Part shown: positions 43,907-53,461 of the stretch, piece after piece | How positions within the stretch are numbered: the stretch's first letter is position 1 | Layout of the letters: each line of letters starts with the position of its first letter | Origin: Streptomyces venezuelae | GTDB taxonomy: Bacteria > Actinomycetota > Actinomycetes > Streptomycetales > Streptomycetaceae | Assembly (NCBI RefSeq): GCF_008642295.1 | Contig: NZ_CP029190.1 | Location: 2,390,001 to 2,454,000 of the forward strand | DNA length: 64,000 bases | Direction of reading: 5' to 3' | Position numbers and translations under genes: made by a program | The notes under the pieces: model-generated | What the model was told of the DNA's origin: nothing | What the model saw: only the letters and a program-made list of their open reading frames with translations | The model's database searches: none

Positions 43907-44386
43907 CTACTTCATGGTCTTGGTGCCGCCGCCGTTACCGCCGCCGCCGTTCCCGTTCGGGATCGGCACGACCGGGTTGGTGATCACCCGCAGGCAGTCG
44001 AGGTTCGGGTAGGTCTCGATGAACTTCACGGGCTTGTCCCGCCAGTGGCCGATGATCGCGACCTTGTACGGGTCGAATTCCTTGGCACAGGCGGCGGGGC
44101 GGAACTTCAGGGCGTCGAAGTCCCCGTGCAGGGCGCGCAGGCGGTTGCAGGCGCCGACCGGATCGGGATGCACGCCGGGGCTGCCCGCCTCGGCGGTCCC
44201 GTCGGGATCGCAGGTCAGGTAGTAGTTCGAAACCCTGCCTCCCAGGACTTCGGTGACCGTGATCGAGAGCTGGGTGAGGGCTCCGTCGGCCTGTGCCGCG
44301 GGTGCGGCGAGGCCGATGCCGGCAGTGGCCAGAACGGTCGCGGCGACCGCGGCCAGACGGCGGGGGAGAACGCGCGAAGCAGTCAT
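43907..44386 (-). CDS. subtilisin inhibitor-like (SSI family) secreted protein
   Basis: Extracellular protein of 159 aa resembling the Streptomyces subtilisin inhibitor family. The signal peptide (RRLAAVAATVLATAGIGLAA) ends near AQADG. SSI-like segments are LTQLSITVTEVLGGRV, YYLTCDPDGTAEAGSPGVHPDPVGACNRLRALHGDF and PAACAKEFDPYKVAIIGHWRDKPV. Four Cys could form the two usual disulfides. The normal reactive-site loop (Met-Val/Lys type before a CP) is altered and the C-terminus is replaced by a Gly/Asn-rich tail, so activity as an inhibitor is uncertain. It could target one of the strain's own proteases, such as the M4 or subtilisin types. It converges on a MarR gene. Confidence 0.75.
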   Translation of the reverse strand: MTASRVLPRRLAAVAATVLATAGIGLAAPAAQADGALTQLSITVTEVLGGRVSNYYLTCDPDGTAEAGSPGVHPDPVGACNRLRALHGDFDALKFRPAACAKEFDPYKVAIIGHWRDKPVKFIETYPNLDCLRVITNPVVPIPNGNGGGGNGGGTKTMK

Positions 44387-44590
44387 GATTCCCTCCTCGG
44401 GGATTGGATGACGCGAACGGGCGTCACGGAACGTATCCGTATCCCCGGGGCCTTCACATTGTGTGACATGCCGAAGAGCATCCGAATCCCCTGGGTGGGT
44501 CAGTGGGGCTCACCCTGATGCGGGCTCCGTGGCCTCTTCGTAGACTGGCGACGCCCTGGAATGCCCCGAAATGGTAGGGAGTGACGCGTC

Positions 44591-44665
44591 ATGTCGAAGC
44601 GAGGCAACAAGCGACGGGCCCGCAAGAAGAAGGGCGCCAACCACGGGAAGCGCCCCAACGCCTGA
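44591..44665 (+). CDS. 50S ribosomal protein bL37
   Basis: A 24-aa protein starting MSKRGNKRRARKKKG and ending NHGKRPNA, almost wholly Lys/Arg. This matches the tiny actinobacterial large-subunit protein bL37, known from mycobacterial ribosome structures and annotated in Streptomyces. It is too short for most gene finders. A TAGACT box lies at 44541-44546 and GGGAGTGA about seven bases before the ATG. It stands alone between the divergent SSI-like gene and meaB, in front of a 106-bp gap, so it has its own promoter and is not part of a ribosomal operon. Confidence 0.85.
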   Translation: MSKRGNKRRARKKKGANHGKRPNA

Positions 44666-44771
44666 CCCACCCCGGGCCATCACGCAGGGCCACCACGCAG
44701 GGCCGCGCCTCCGAGCTCCGGGGCGCGGCCCAGCCACGGGCCCAGCCACCACGCGCAGCGGCCCGGTAGGG

Positions 44772-45731
44772 CTACGACCGCGTCAGGGTGGCGAGGAGCG
44801 CGTCCGAAGCCGCGTACGGGTCCAGCTCGCCCGCCGCGACCCGCCCCGCCAGCTCCTGCAGGTGGGTGTCCCCGTGCACATCGGCCAGCCGCTCCCGCAG
44901 CGCGGTGATCGCGATCGTCTCGACCTCCCGCGCGGCCCGCGCCGCCCGCCGCTCCGCCAGCACCCCGCGCTCGTCCATCCACGCCCGGTGCTTCTCCAGG
45001 GCCTCCACGACCTCGTCGATGCCCTCGCCCCGCGCGGCCACCGTCTTGATGATCGGAGGCCGCCAGTCCCCCGGGCCCCGCGCCTCGCCGAGCCCCAGCA
45101 TGTGGTTCAGCTCCCGCGCCGTCGCGTCCGCGCCGTCCCGGTCCGCCTTGTTGACCACGTACAGGTCGCCGATCTCCAGGATGCCCGCCTTCGCGGCCTG
45201 GATCCCGTCGCCCATCCCCGGTGCCAGCAGCACCACGCAGGTGTCCGCCTGGGCGGCGATCTCCACCTCCGACTGCCCGACCCCGACCGTCTCCACGAGG
45301 ATCACGTCACAGCCCGCCGCGTCCAGCACCCGGATCGCCTGCGGTGCGGCCCAGGACAGCCCGCCCAGGTGCCCGCGGGTGGCCATGGAGCGGATGTACA
45401 CCCCGGGGTCCGACGCGTGGTCGGACATCCGGACCCGGTCGCCGAGCAGCGCGCCGCCCGAGAACGGCGACGAGGGGTCCACGGCCAGCACCCCGACCCG
45501 CTTCCCGGCCCGCCGGTACGCCGACACCAGCGCCGAGGTCGAGGTCGACTTGCCGACCCCCGGCGAGCCGGTCAGGCCCACCACGTAGGCCCCGCCGGTC
45601 AGCGGGGCCAGCGCCGCCATCACCTCGCGGAGCTGCGGGGACGCCCCCTCGACCAGTGAGATGAGCCGGGCGACCGCCCGGGGCCTGCCCTCGCGGGCCT
45701 GCGCCACCAGCTGGGGGACGTCCACGGTCAT
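44772..45731 (-). CDS. meaB: methylmalonyl-CoA mutase chaperone GTPase MeaB
   Basis: G3E-family GTPase (319 aa; ArgK/LAO ATPase annotation) that helps load and protect the B12 cofactor of methylmalonyl-CoA mutase. The Walker A loop is GSPGVGKST (residues 55-63). The switch regions follow: VDPSSPFSGGALLGDRVRM, GLSWAAPQAIRVLDAAGCDVILVETVGVGQSE, and NKADRDGA for guanine recognition. The C-terminal helices lead to a dimerisation tail ending LLATLTRS. The ATG at 45731 is used, with GAGGAG eleven bases upstream. It lies 95 bp after the thiolase in the same direction; together with the epimerase it forms an acyl-CoA set, though the mutase subunits are not beside it. Confidence 0.93.
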   Translation of the reverse strand: MTVDVPQLVAQAREGRPRAVARLISLVEGASPQLREVMAALAPLTGGAYVVGLTGSPGVGKSTSTSALVSAYRRAGKRVGVLAVDPSSPFSGGALLGDRVRMSDHASDPGVYIRSMATRGHLGGLSWAAPQAIRVLDAAGCDVILVETVGVGQSEVEIAAQADTCVVLLAPGMGDGIQAAKAGILEIGDLYVVNKADRDGADATARELNHMLGLGEARGPGDWRPPIIKTVAARGEGIDEVVEALEKHRAWMDERGVLAERRAARAAREVETIAITALRERLADVHGDTHLQELAGRVAAGELDPYAASDALLATLTRS

Positions 45732-45771
45732 GCGTGCTGCGCTCCTCGGTTCGCTACGGCTGGCTGTACGG

Positions 45772-45806
45772 GGTCCGGGCCCGCGCGATCGGCGCGGGCC
45801 CGGACC
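45772..45806 (-). terminator. strong hairpin between thiolase and meaB
   Basis: Perfect 15-bp inverted repeat GGTCCGGGCCCGCGC/GCGCGGGCCCGGACC with a 5-base loop. No U tract. It may attenuate or terminate thiolase transcription before meaB, or stabilise the upstream message. Confidence 0.7.
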
Positions 45807-45826
45807 CGGAAGACCGGTCAGGCCGG

Positions 45827-47029
45827 TCAGGCCCTCGGCACGCGCACGATCAGCGCATCGCCCTGGCCGCCGCCACCGCACAGGGCAGCCGCACCGACCC
45901 CGCCGCCGCGCCGCTTCAGCTCCAGCGCCAGGTGCAGGACCACCCGCGCGCCGGACATGCCGATGGGGTGGCCCAGGGCGATCGCGCCGCCGTTGACGTT
46001 CACCTTTTCCGGGGTCACGCCCAGGTCCTTCATTGACTGCACGGCCACCGCCGCGAAGGCCTCGTTGATCTCGATCAGATCGAGGTCGGCGACCTCCAGG
46101 CCCTCCTTCTTCAGCGCGTGCGCGATCGCGTTGGAGGGCTGCGACTGAAGGGAGTTGTCCGGGCCGGCCACATTGCCGTGGGCGCCGATCTCGGCGATCC
46201 ACTCCAGGCCCAGCTCCTCCGCCTTCGCCTTGCTCATGACCACGACGGCGGCAGCGCCGTCCGAGATCTGCGAGGAGGTGCCGGCGGTGATGGTGCCGTC
46301 CTTGGCGAAGGCCGGGCGCAGCTTGCCGAGGGACTCGGCGGTGGTCTCCGCGCGGATGCCCTCGTCCGCCGAGAACAGCACCGGGTCGCCCTTGCGCTGC
46401 GGGATCTCGACCGGGGTGATCTCCGCCTCGAAGACGCCGTTCTTCTGCGCGGCTGCCGCCCGCTGGTGCGAGAGCGCCGCGAACTCGTCCTGGGGCGCGC
46501 GCTCGATGCCGAGGCGGCCGTTGTGCTTCTCCGTGGACTCGCCCATCGCGATGTTCTCGAAGGCGTCGGTCAGGCCGTCGTACGCCATCGCGTCGAGCAT
46601 CTCGATCGCGCCGTACTTGTAGCCCTCGCGGGACTTCGGCAGCAGGTGCGGGGCGTTGGTCATGGACTCCTGGCCGCCGGCCACGACCACGTCGAACTCG
46701 CCGGCGCGGATCAGCTGGTCGGCCAGCGCGATGGCGTCCAGGCCCGAGAGGCAGACCTTGTTGATGGTCAGGGCCGGCACGTTCATCGGGATGCCGGCCC
46801 TGACGGCGGCCTGGCGGGCCGGGATCTGGCCCGCGCCGGCCTGCAGCACCTGACCCATGATCACGTACTGCACCTGGTCGCCGGCGATTCCGGCCCGGTC
46901 CAGGGCGGCCTTGATGGCGAATCCGCCGAGTTCGGCACCGGAGAAGGTCTTCAGCGAGCCCAGCAGCCGTCCCATGGGCGTGCGGGCCCCTGCGACGATC
47001 ACCGAAGTGGTGTGGTTCGTTCCGGACAT
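45827..47029 (-). CDS. acetyl-CoA C-acetyltransferase (thiolase)
   Basis: Cytoplasmic biosynthetic/degradative thiolase (400 aa) that joins two acetyl-CoA to acetoacetyl-CoA or does the reverse. The nucleophile is Cys93 in [10 protein letters not shown]; the catalytic His is in [14 protein letters not shown], and the second Cys is in [12 protein letters not shown] near the C-terminus. [13 protein letters not shown] is the other family motif. The start at 47029 gives [19 protein letters not shown], normal for the family. It is divergent from the methylmalonyl-CoA epimerase across 146 bp and upstream of meaB, which fits a role in acyl-CoA supply for branched-chain degradation and polyketide precursors. 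Confidence 0.94.
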   Translation of the reverse strand: MSGTNHTTSVIVAGARTPMGRLLGSLKTFSGAELGGFAIKAALDRAGIAGDQVQYVIMGQVLQAGAGQIPARQAAVRAGIPMNVPALTINKVCLSGLDAIALADQLIRAGEFDVVVAGGQESMTNAPHLLPKSREGYKYGAIEMLDAMAYDGLTDAFENIAMGESTEKHNGRLGIERAPQDEFAALSHQRAAAAQKNGVFEAEITPVEIPQRKGDPVLFSADEGIRAETTAESLGKLRPAFAKDGTITAGTSSQISDGAAAVVVMSKAKAEELGLEWIAEIGAHGNVAGPDNSLQSQPSNAIAHALKKEGLEVADLDLIEINEAFAAVAVQSMKDLGVTPEKVNVNGGAIALGHPIGMSGARVVLHLALELKRRGGGVGAAALCGGGGQGDALIVRVPRA

Positions 47030-47175
47030 GAGGCGGATCCCCTTTCAACAAGGGAAGCTGAGGAGTGAACGAGGGTTCACACGAATGTACTGAGCGGTAC
47101 CGGCGGCGTCACCGGCCTGTCGGTGTGATCGCGCGCACGTTGCGTAACCACCCTCCGTAGCAGTGCACTGGTCCC

Positions 47176-47604
47176 ATGCTGACAAGAATCGACCACATCG
47201 GGATCGCCTGCTTCGACCTCGACAAGACTGTCGAGTTCTACCGTGCCACGTACGGGTTCGAGGTGTTCCACACCGAGATCAACGAGGAGCAGGGCGTCCG
47301 CGAGGCCATGCTCAAGATCAACGAGACCTCGGACGGCGGGGCCTCCTACCTCCAGCTGCTCGAACCCACCCGGGAGGACTCCGCGGTCGGCAAGTGGCTG
47401 GCCAAGAACGGCGAGGGCGTCCACCACATCGCCTTCGGCACCGAGGACGTCCGCGGGGACTCCGAGGCCATCCGCGGCAAGGGGGTCCGCGTGCTCTACG
47501 ACGAGCCCCGTACCGGCTCCATGGGATCGAAGATCACCTTCCTCCACCCCAAGGACTGCCACGGCGTCCTCACCGAACTGGTCACTTCCAACCCCGAGCA
47601 CTGA
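47176..47604 (+). CDS. mce: methylmalonyl-CoA epimerase
   Basis: Glyoxalase/VOC-superfamily enzyme (142 aa) that interconverts (R)- and (S)-methylmalonyl-CoA, connecting succinyl-CoA, propionyl-CoA and polyketide extender pools. It has the two-repeat fold: RIDHIGIACFDLDKTVEFYRATYGFE, then VHHIAFGTEDVRGDSEAIRGKG, with metal ligands expected at His7, His ~78 and a late Glu (VLTELV). The ATG at 47176 lacks an obvious Shine-Dalgarno and lies twelve bases after a TAGCAG box. Divergent from the thiolase, so the two promoters share the gap. scy follows downstream behind a hairpin. Confidence 0.94.
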   Translation: MLTRIDHIGIACFDLDKTVEFYRATYGFEVFHTEINEEQGVREAMLKINETSDGGASYLQLLEPTREDSAVGKWLAKNGEGVHHIAFGTEDVRGDSEAIRGKGVRVLYDEPRTGSMGSKITFLHPKDCHGVLTELVTSNPEH

Positions 47605-47616
47605 CCTCACCTATAT

Positions 47617-47652
47617 CCCCGGCCGGTAGAGTGGCGGATGGCTCGGCCGGGG
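47617..47652 (+). terminator. hairpin after mce
   Basis: CCCCGGCCG (47617-47625) and CGGCCGGGG (47644-47652) with an 18-base loop, 12 bases after the mce stop. Likely terminator; a TAGAGT box in the loop could be part of the scy promoter. Confidence 0.55.
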
Positions 47653-47788
47653 TTCGGTGCGGAAGGGGTCGGGGCCCTGTGACCCTTGCCCCGGTATCTG
47701 ACACCATTTCCCCGGGGGCGCCGTTCAGCGGGCGGACGGTGCTCATTTGGGAGTGAGCTTGCGACCAGGGGACGGATGGGACCGCGCT

Positions 47789-50700
47789 GTGCGGGGCTAC
47801 GAACGCCAGGAGAGCCATCAGGCTGAGGCCGACCATCTCTCGCGCTTCGAGGCCGAGATGGAGCGGCTGAAGAAGGAGCGCGAGAAGGCCGTCCAGCACG
47901 CCGAGGACCTGGGATACCAGGTCGAGGTGTTGCGGGCCAAGCTCCACGAGGTGCGTCGCGCTCTCGCGTCCCGCCCCGCGTACGAGAACCAGGACCTCGG
48001 CTACCAGGCCGAGCAGCTGCTGCGCAATGCGCAGGTCCAGGCCGACCAGATGCGCGCCGACGCCGAGCGCGAGCTCCGCGAGGCCCGGGCCCAGACCCAG
48101 CGCATCCTCCAGGAGCACGCCGAGCACCAGGCGCGGCTCCAGGCCGAACTGCACGCCGAGGCCGTCAACCGGCGCCAGCGGCTGGACCAGGAGCTCAACG
48201 AGCGCCGGCAGACCGTCGAGGCGCACGTCAACGAGAACGTGGCCTGGGCCGAGCAGCTGCGGGCCCGTACGGAGTCCCAGGCCCGGCGGCTGATGGACGA
48301 GTCCCGCGCCGAGGCCGAGCAGTCGCTGAACGCCGCCCGCGCCGAGGCCGCCCGGGTCGCCGAGGAGACCCGCCGCCGGCTCGCCGAGGCCTCCGAAGCG
48401 GGCCGCGCCGAGGCCGAGGCCACCCTGCTGCGCGCCCGGAAGGAGGCCGAGCGGCTGCTGTCCGCCGCCTCCTCGCAGGCCCAGGAGGCCACCGAGCACG
48501 CCGAACGGCTGCGCTCCACCGCCTCCGCCGAGTCCGAGCAGACCCGGCAGCAGACCCTGGACCTCGGCCGGGTGGCCGACCAGCGGGTCCAGGAGGCCGA
48601 GAGCACCCTGCGCGAGGCCCGCGCCGAGGCCGAGAAGGTGCTCGCCGAGGCCAAGGAGGCCGCCACCAAGCAGCTGGCCTCCGCCGAGTCCGTCAACGAG
48701 CAGCGCACCCGCACCGCCAAGGAGCAGGTCGCCCGGCTGGTCGGCGAGGCCACCAAGGAGACCGAGGCGCTGAAGGCGGAGGCCGAGCAGGCACTCGCCG
48801 ACGCCCGCGCCGAGGCCGAGCGGCTGCGCACCGAGGCCGGTGAGCAGGCCCGTACCGCCGCCGCCGAGGACACCGCCGCCCAGCTCGCCAAGGCCGCCCG
48901 GACCGCGGAGGACATCCTCAACAAGGCGTCCGAGGACGCCCGCGCCACCACCCGGGCCGCCAGCGAGGAAGCGGAGCGGATCCGCCGCGAGGCGGAGGCC
49001 GAGGCCGAGCGGCTGCACGCGCTGGCCGCCGAAGGTGCCGAGCAGCTCAAGGGCGCGGCCAAGGACGACACGGCCGAGTACCGGGCCAAGACCGTCGAGC
49101 TCCAGGAGGAGGCGCGGCGGCTGCGCGGCGAGGCCGAGCAGCTGCGCGCGGAGGCCGTCGCCGAGGGCGAGCGGATCCGCGGCGAGGCCCGCCGCGAGGC
49201 GGTCCAGCAGATCGAGGAGGCGGCGAAGACCGCCGAGGAGCTGCTGACCAAGGCCAAGGCGGACGCCGACGAGCTGCGCCGCGGGGCGGGCGCCGAGAGC
49301 GAGCGGGTCCGCGCCGAGGCCATCGAGCGGGCCACCGCGCTGCGCACCCAGGCCGAGGAGACCCTGGAGCGCACCCGCGCCGAGGCCGAACGGCTGCGCA
49401 CCGAGGCCGAGGAGGCCGCCGAGGCGCTGCGCGCCGAGACCGAGGAGGCGGTGCGCGAGCGCCGCGAGGAGACCGAACGGGCGCTGGCCGCGAAGCGGGC
49501 CGAGGCCGACACCGAGCTGGTGCGGCTGCACCAGGAGGCGGAGTCCCGGCTGTCCACGGCCGAGCAGACGCTGCGCGACGCCCGGACCGCGGCGGACGGC
49601 ATCCGCCGCGAGACCACCGAGGAGACGGACCGGCTGCGGGCCGAGTCGGCGGAGCGGATCCGCACCCTCCAGGCACAGGCCGAGGCCGAGGCCGAGCGCC
49701 TGCGCACCGAGGCGGCCGAGGACGCCGGCCGGGCCCGCGCGGAGGCCGAGCAGGCCGCCGTACGGCTGACCGGCGAGGCGGAGGCCGAGGCCGAGCGGGT
49801 CCGGGCGGAGGCCCAGGAGACCGCGGACCGGCTGCGCGCCGAGGCGAAGGCGGCGGCCGAGCGGGTGGCCGAGGAGGCCGCCGAGGCCCTTGCCGCCGCC
49901 CAGGAGGAGGCCGCGCGGCGCCGCCGGGAGGCCGAGGAGACCCTGTCGGCCGCCCGCGAGGAGGCCGGCAGCGAGCGGGCCCAGGCCCGCGAGCAGAGCG
50001 AGGAGCTGCTGGCCGCGGCCCGCAAGCGGACCGAGGAGGCGCAGGCCGAGGCCGCGCGCCTGGTCGAGGAGGCGGACCGGCGGGCGGCGGAGCTGGTCTC
50101 CGCTGCCGAGACCACGGCCCGCGAGGTCCGGGAGTCGGTGGCCGGGCTGCGCGAGGAGGCCGAGGAGGAGATCACCGGCCTGCGCAGCGCCGCCGAGCAC
50201 GCGGCGGAGCGTACGAAGACGGAGGCGGAGGCCGAGGCCGAGCGGGTCCGCGGCGACGCATACGCGGAGCGGGAGCGGGCCACCGAGGACGCCAACCGGA
50301 TCCGCACCGAGGCGCGGGCCGAGACGGACGCGGCCAAGGCCCTCGCGGAACGCACGGTCGGCGAGGCCATCGCCGAGGCCGAGCAGCTGCGCAGCGACAC
50401 CGCCGAGTACGCCCAGCGGGTGCGTACGGAGGCCACGGACGCGCTGGCCGCGGCCGAGCGGGACGCGGCCCGGACCCGGGCGGACGCCCGCGAGGACGCC
50501 AACCGGATCCGGTCCGAGGCGGCGGTCTCCCTGGAGGAGTCGCGCGCCGAGGGCGCCCGGATCGCGGCCGAGGCCGAGGCCGCGGCGGCCGGCACCCTGG
50601 ACGAGGCGCGGGCCGAGGCCAACCGGGTGCGCACCGAGGCCGCCGAGCAGGCGGACCGGCTCATCAACGAGGCCACCACCGAGGCCGACCGGCACACGGA

Positions 50701-52291
50701 GGAGACCCGGGCGGCCAACGAGGCCACCCTGGGCGAGGCCGCGGCCGAGGCCGAGCGGATCACCGCCGAGGCGGCGGCCACCCTCGACGGGGCCCGCGCC
50801 GAGGCCGAGGCGCTCACCGCCAAGGCGGCCGAGACCCTGGCCGGCGCCGAGCGGGACGCGGCGAAGACGGTGGACGACGCGCGCGCCGAGGGCGCCCGGC
50901 TCATCGGCGAGGCCACCGCCGAGACCGAACGGATGACCATCGAGACGCAGGCGGCCAACGACCGTACGGTCGGCGAGGCGGCCGAGCGGGCCGAGGCCCT
51001 CAAGGCCGTGGCCGAGCGGATCCTGGACGACGCGCGCAACGACGGCGGCCGGATCATCGGCGAGGCCACCGCCGAGGCGGAGCGGGTCACCGCCGCCGCC
51101 GCGGAGACCCTGGCGGGTGCGGAGCGGGAGTCCGAGCAGACTCTGGACGAGGCGCGGGCCGAGGCCAACCGGCTGCGCACCGAGGCCGCCGAGCAGGCGG
51201 ACCGGCTGATCGCCGAGGCCGCTTCGGAGGCGGAGAAGCTCACCGAGCAGACCCGCCGGGACAACGAGCGGACGGTCGGCGAAGCGGCCGGCGAGGCGGA
51301 GCGGCTGCGGGCCGAGGCCTCCGAGGCGCTGAGCTCCGCCCAGGAGCACGCCACCCGGACCCGGTCGGAGGCCGAGCGGGTCAAGGCGGAGGCGGCGGCC
51401 GAGGCCGAGCGCGCCCGTACGGAGGCCCGCGAGGAGTCCGAGCGGCTGCTGGACGAGGCCCGGGAGGCGGCCAACAAGCGGCGCAGCGAGGCCGCCGAGC
51501 AGGTCGACCGGCTCATCACCGAGGCCAGTGCGGAGGCGGAGAAGCTCACCGCCGAGGCCCGGAAGCAGGCTTTGGCCGCGACCACCGGGGCCGAGGAGCA
51601 GGCCGATGCGATGGTCGACGCGGCTCGCAAGGAGGCGGCCCGGATCACCTCCGAGGCGACCGTCGAGGGCAACTCGCTGGTCGAGAAGGCCCGGACGGAT
51701 GCGGACGAACTGCTCGTCGGTGCCCGCACGGACGCAGCTGCCATAAGGGAGCGGGCGGAAGAGCTGCGCAGCCGGGTCGAGTCCGAGGTGGAGGAGCTGC
51801 ACGAGCGGGCCCGCCGGGAGTCGGCCGAGCAGATGAAGTCGGCGGGCGAGCGGGTGGACAAGCTGGTGAAGGCGGCCACCGAGCAGAGCGCGGAGGCCGA
51901 GGCGAAGGCGAAGGAGCTGGTTTCGGACGCGAGCAGCGAGGCCTCGAAGGTCCGCATCGCGGCGGTCCGCAAGGCCGAACAGCTGCTGAAGGAGGCCGAG
52001 CAGAAGAAGGCGGAGCTGAGCCGGGAGGCCGAGGAAATCCTCGGCGAGGCCAGGTCCGAGGCGGAGCGGCTGGTCGAGGAGGGGCGCCGGGAGCTCGAGG
52101 TGCTGGTGCGCCGGCGCGAGGACATCCAGGCGGAGATCTCCCGTGTCCAGGACGTGCTTGAGGCGTTGGAATCATTCGAGGCACCCACGGGTGGCGGAAA
52201 GCCATCGGTGGGCGGTCAGGGTTCCGGTGGAGTGAAGGCGGGAGCGACAGCGGGTTCCACTCGTTCGAGTGGAAAGCAGTCCGAGGGCTAG
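47789..52291 (+). CDS. scy: Scy, polarity-determining coiled-coil cytoskeletal protein
   Basis: Very long coiled-coil protein (about 1500 aa) of the Streptomyces cytoskeletal element type, organising the tip-organising centre with DivIVA and FilP and directing polar growth and branching. It starts VRGYERQESHQAEADHLSRF, the conserved N-terminus; a short heptad segment (ERLKKEREKAVQHAEDLGYQ) precedes the long repeat region. Repeats like AEAERLRTEAEEAAEALR follow the known 51-residue hendecad/heptad pattern; two TVGEAA units are exactly 102 residues apart. The C-terminus (EDIQAEISRVQDVLEALESF plus a Gly/Ser tail) is non-repeated. GTG at 47789 is chosen by homology, though a TTG at 47759 has a better Shine-Dalgarno (GGGAG). 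filP follows after 195 bp. Confidence 0.93.
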   Translation: MRGYERQESHQAEADHLSRFEAEMERLKKEREKAVQHAEDLGYQVEVLRAKLHEVRRALASRPAYENQDLGYQAEQLLRNAQVQADQMRADAERELREARAQTQRILQEHAEHQARLQAELHAEAVNRRQRLDQELNERRQTVEAHVNENVAWAEQLRARTESQARRLMDESRAEAEQSLNAARAEAARVAEETRRRLAEASEAGRAEAEATLLRARKEAERLLSAASSQAQEATEHAERLRSTASAESEQTRQQTLDLGRVADQRVQEAESTLREARAEAEKVLAEAKEAATKQLASAESVNEQRTRTAKEQVARLVGEATKETEALKAEAEQALADARAEAERLRTEAGEQARTAAAEDTAAQLAKAARTAEDILNKASEDARATTRAASEEAERIRREAEAEAERLHALAAEGAEQLKGAAKDDTAEYRAKTVELQEEARRLRGEAEQLRAEAVAEGERIRGEARREAVQQIEEAAKTAEELLTKAKADADELRRGAGAESERVRAEAIERATALRTQAEETLERTRAEAERLRTEAEEAAEALRAETEEAVRERREETERALAAKRAEADTELVRLHQEAESRLSTAEQTLRDARTAADGIRRETTEETDRLRAESAERIRTLQAQAEAEAERLRTEAAEDAGRARAEAEQAAVRLTGEAEAEAERVRAEAQETADRLRAEAKAAAERVAEEAAEALAAAQEEAARRRREAEETLSAAREEAGSERAQAREQSEELLAAARKRTEEAQAEAARLVEEADRRAAELVSAAETTAREVRESVAGLREEAEEEITGLRSAAEHAAERTKTEAEAEAERVRGDAYAERERATEDANRIRTEARAETDAAKALAERTVGEAIAEAEQLRSDTAEYAQRVRTEATDALAAAERDAARTRADAREDANRIRSEAAVSLEESRAEGARIAAEAEAAAAGTLDEARAEANRVRTEAAEQADRLINEATTEADRHTEETRAANEATLGEAAAEAERITAEAAATLDGARAEAEALTAKAAETLAGAERDAAKTVDDARAEGARLIGEATAETERMTIETQAANDRTVGEAAERAEALKAVAERILDDARNDGGRIIGEATAEAERVTAAAAETLAGAERESEQTLDEARAEANRLRTEAAEQADRLIAEAASEAEKLTEQTRRDNERTVGEAAGEAERLRAEASEALSSAQEHATRTRSEAERVKAEAAAEAERARTEAREESERLLDEAREAANKRRSEAAEQVDRLITEASAEAEKLTAEARKQALAATTGAEEQADAMVDAARKEAARITSEATVEGNSLVEKARTDADELLVGARTDAAAIRERAEELRSRVESEVEELHERARRESAEQMKSAGERVDKLVKAATEQSAEAEAKAKELVSDASSEASKVRIAAVRKAEQLLKEAEQKKAELSREAEEILGEARSEAERLVEEGRRELEVLVRRREDIQAEISRVQDVLEALESFEAPTGGGKPSVGGQGSGGVKAGATAGSTRSSGKQSEG

Positions 52292-52486
52292 CCAAAGCGC
52301 CTGGAAGTGTGCTCCTGATGGGACTTCAGGCAAACGAGCGGCAAGCATTCCGTCGCCTTGCCACTCAAAAGGGGTGTCATTGTCCAAGGCAAACACGGAT
52401 TGACTCGATGACACGCCGCTCCGGCGCCTAGGATTCCCCTTAACACCTCACGTAGCACCTCATCGGTCTCATTCGACAGGAACCCC

Positions 52487-53425
52487 ATGAGCGACACATC
52501 CTCCCCCTTCGGCTTCGAGCTCGTGCGGCGTGGTTACGACCGCGGTCAGGTGGACGACCGCATTACCAAGCTGGTCGCCGACCGTGACAGCGCACTGTCC
52601 CGCATCAACTCCCTGGAGAAGCGCATCGAGGAGCTCCACCTCGAAACGCAGAATGCCCAGGCCCAGGTCAACGACGCCGAGCCGTCGTACGCCGGTCTCG
52701 GCGCCCGGGTCGAGAAGATCCTGCGGCTCGCCGAGGAGGAGGCGAAGGACCTGCGCGAGGAGGCCCGTCGCGCGGCCGAGCAGCACCGCGAGCTGGCCGA
52801 GTCGGCGGCCCAGCAGGTGCGCAACGACGCCGAGTCGTTCGCCGCCGAGCGCAAGACGAAGGCGGAGGACGAAGGCGTCCGCATCGTCGAGAAGGCCAAG
52901 GGCGACGCCTCCACCCTGCGCGCCGAGGCCCAGAAGGACGCCGCCTCCAAGCGCGAGGAGGCCGACGCGCTCTTCGAGGAGACCCGCGCCAAGGCCGCCC
53001 AGGCCGCCGCGGACTTCGAGACCAACCTGGCCAAGCGCCGCGAGCAGTCCGAGCGCGACCTGGCCTCCCGCCAGGCCAAGGCGGAGAAGCGGCTCGCCGA
53101 GATCGAGCACCGGGCCGAGCAGCTCCGCCTGGAGGCCGAGAAGCTGCGTACGGACGCCGAGCGCCGGGCCCGCCAGACGGTGGAGACCGCGCAGCGCCAG
53201 GCCGAGGACATCGTGGCCGACGCCAACGCCAAGGCCGACCGCATCCGCAGCGAATCCGAGCGCGAGCTGGCGGCGCTCACCAACCGCCGCGACTCCATCA
53301 ACGCCCAGCTGACCAACGTCCGCGAGATGCTCGCGACGCTGACCGGTGCGGCGGTGGCGGCGGCCAACCCGATCGTCGACGACGAGCCGGTCTCCCGCGG
53401 CGTGCCGGCCCAGCAGAGCCGCTAG
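52487..53425 (+). CDS. filP: FilP, intermediate-filament-like coiled-coil protein
   Basis: Protein of 312 aa, the rod-forming cytoskeletal FilP that polymerises beneath the apical membrane and gives hyphae mechanical strength, interacting with Scy and DivIVA. The N-terminus MSDTSSPFGFELVRRGYDRGQVDDRITKL is shared with DivIVA-like proteins; a continuous Ala/Glu/Arg-rich coiled coil runs from about residue 20 to 285 (ILRLAEEEAKDLREEARRAAE, VEKAKGDASTLRAEAQKDA). The tail NPIVDDEPVSRGVPAQQSR is short and unstructured. Its length is normal (310 aa in S. coelicolor from memory). It is preceded by a 195-bp gap that should hold its own promoter, and a divergent-type ABC operon follows 148 bp later in the same direction. 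Confidence 0.94.
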   Translation: MSDTSSPFGFELVRRGYDRGQVDDRITKLVADRDSALSRINSLEKRIEELHLETQNAQAQVNDAEPSYAGLGARVEKILRLAEEEAKDLREEARRAAEQHRELAESAAQQVRNDAESFAAERKTKAEDEGVRIVEKAKGDASTLRAEAQKDAASKREEADALFEETRAKAAQAAADFETNLAKRREQSERDLASRQAKAEKRLAEIEHRAEQLRLEAEKLRTDAERRARQTVETAQRQAEDIVADANAKADRIRSESERELAALTNRRDSINAQLTNVREMLATLTGAAVAAANPIVDDEPVSRGVPAQQSR

Positions 53426-53461
53426 TACCCCCGCTCGGTACGTCCCGCTACGCCACAACCC

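Noticed and set aside
47582..51802. A 1406-codon open frame opposite scy
   Set aside because: It is a Leu/Gly/Arg-rich mirror of the repeated scy codons; no start signal or family match.
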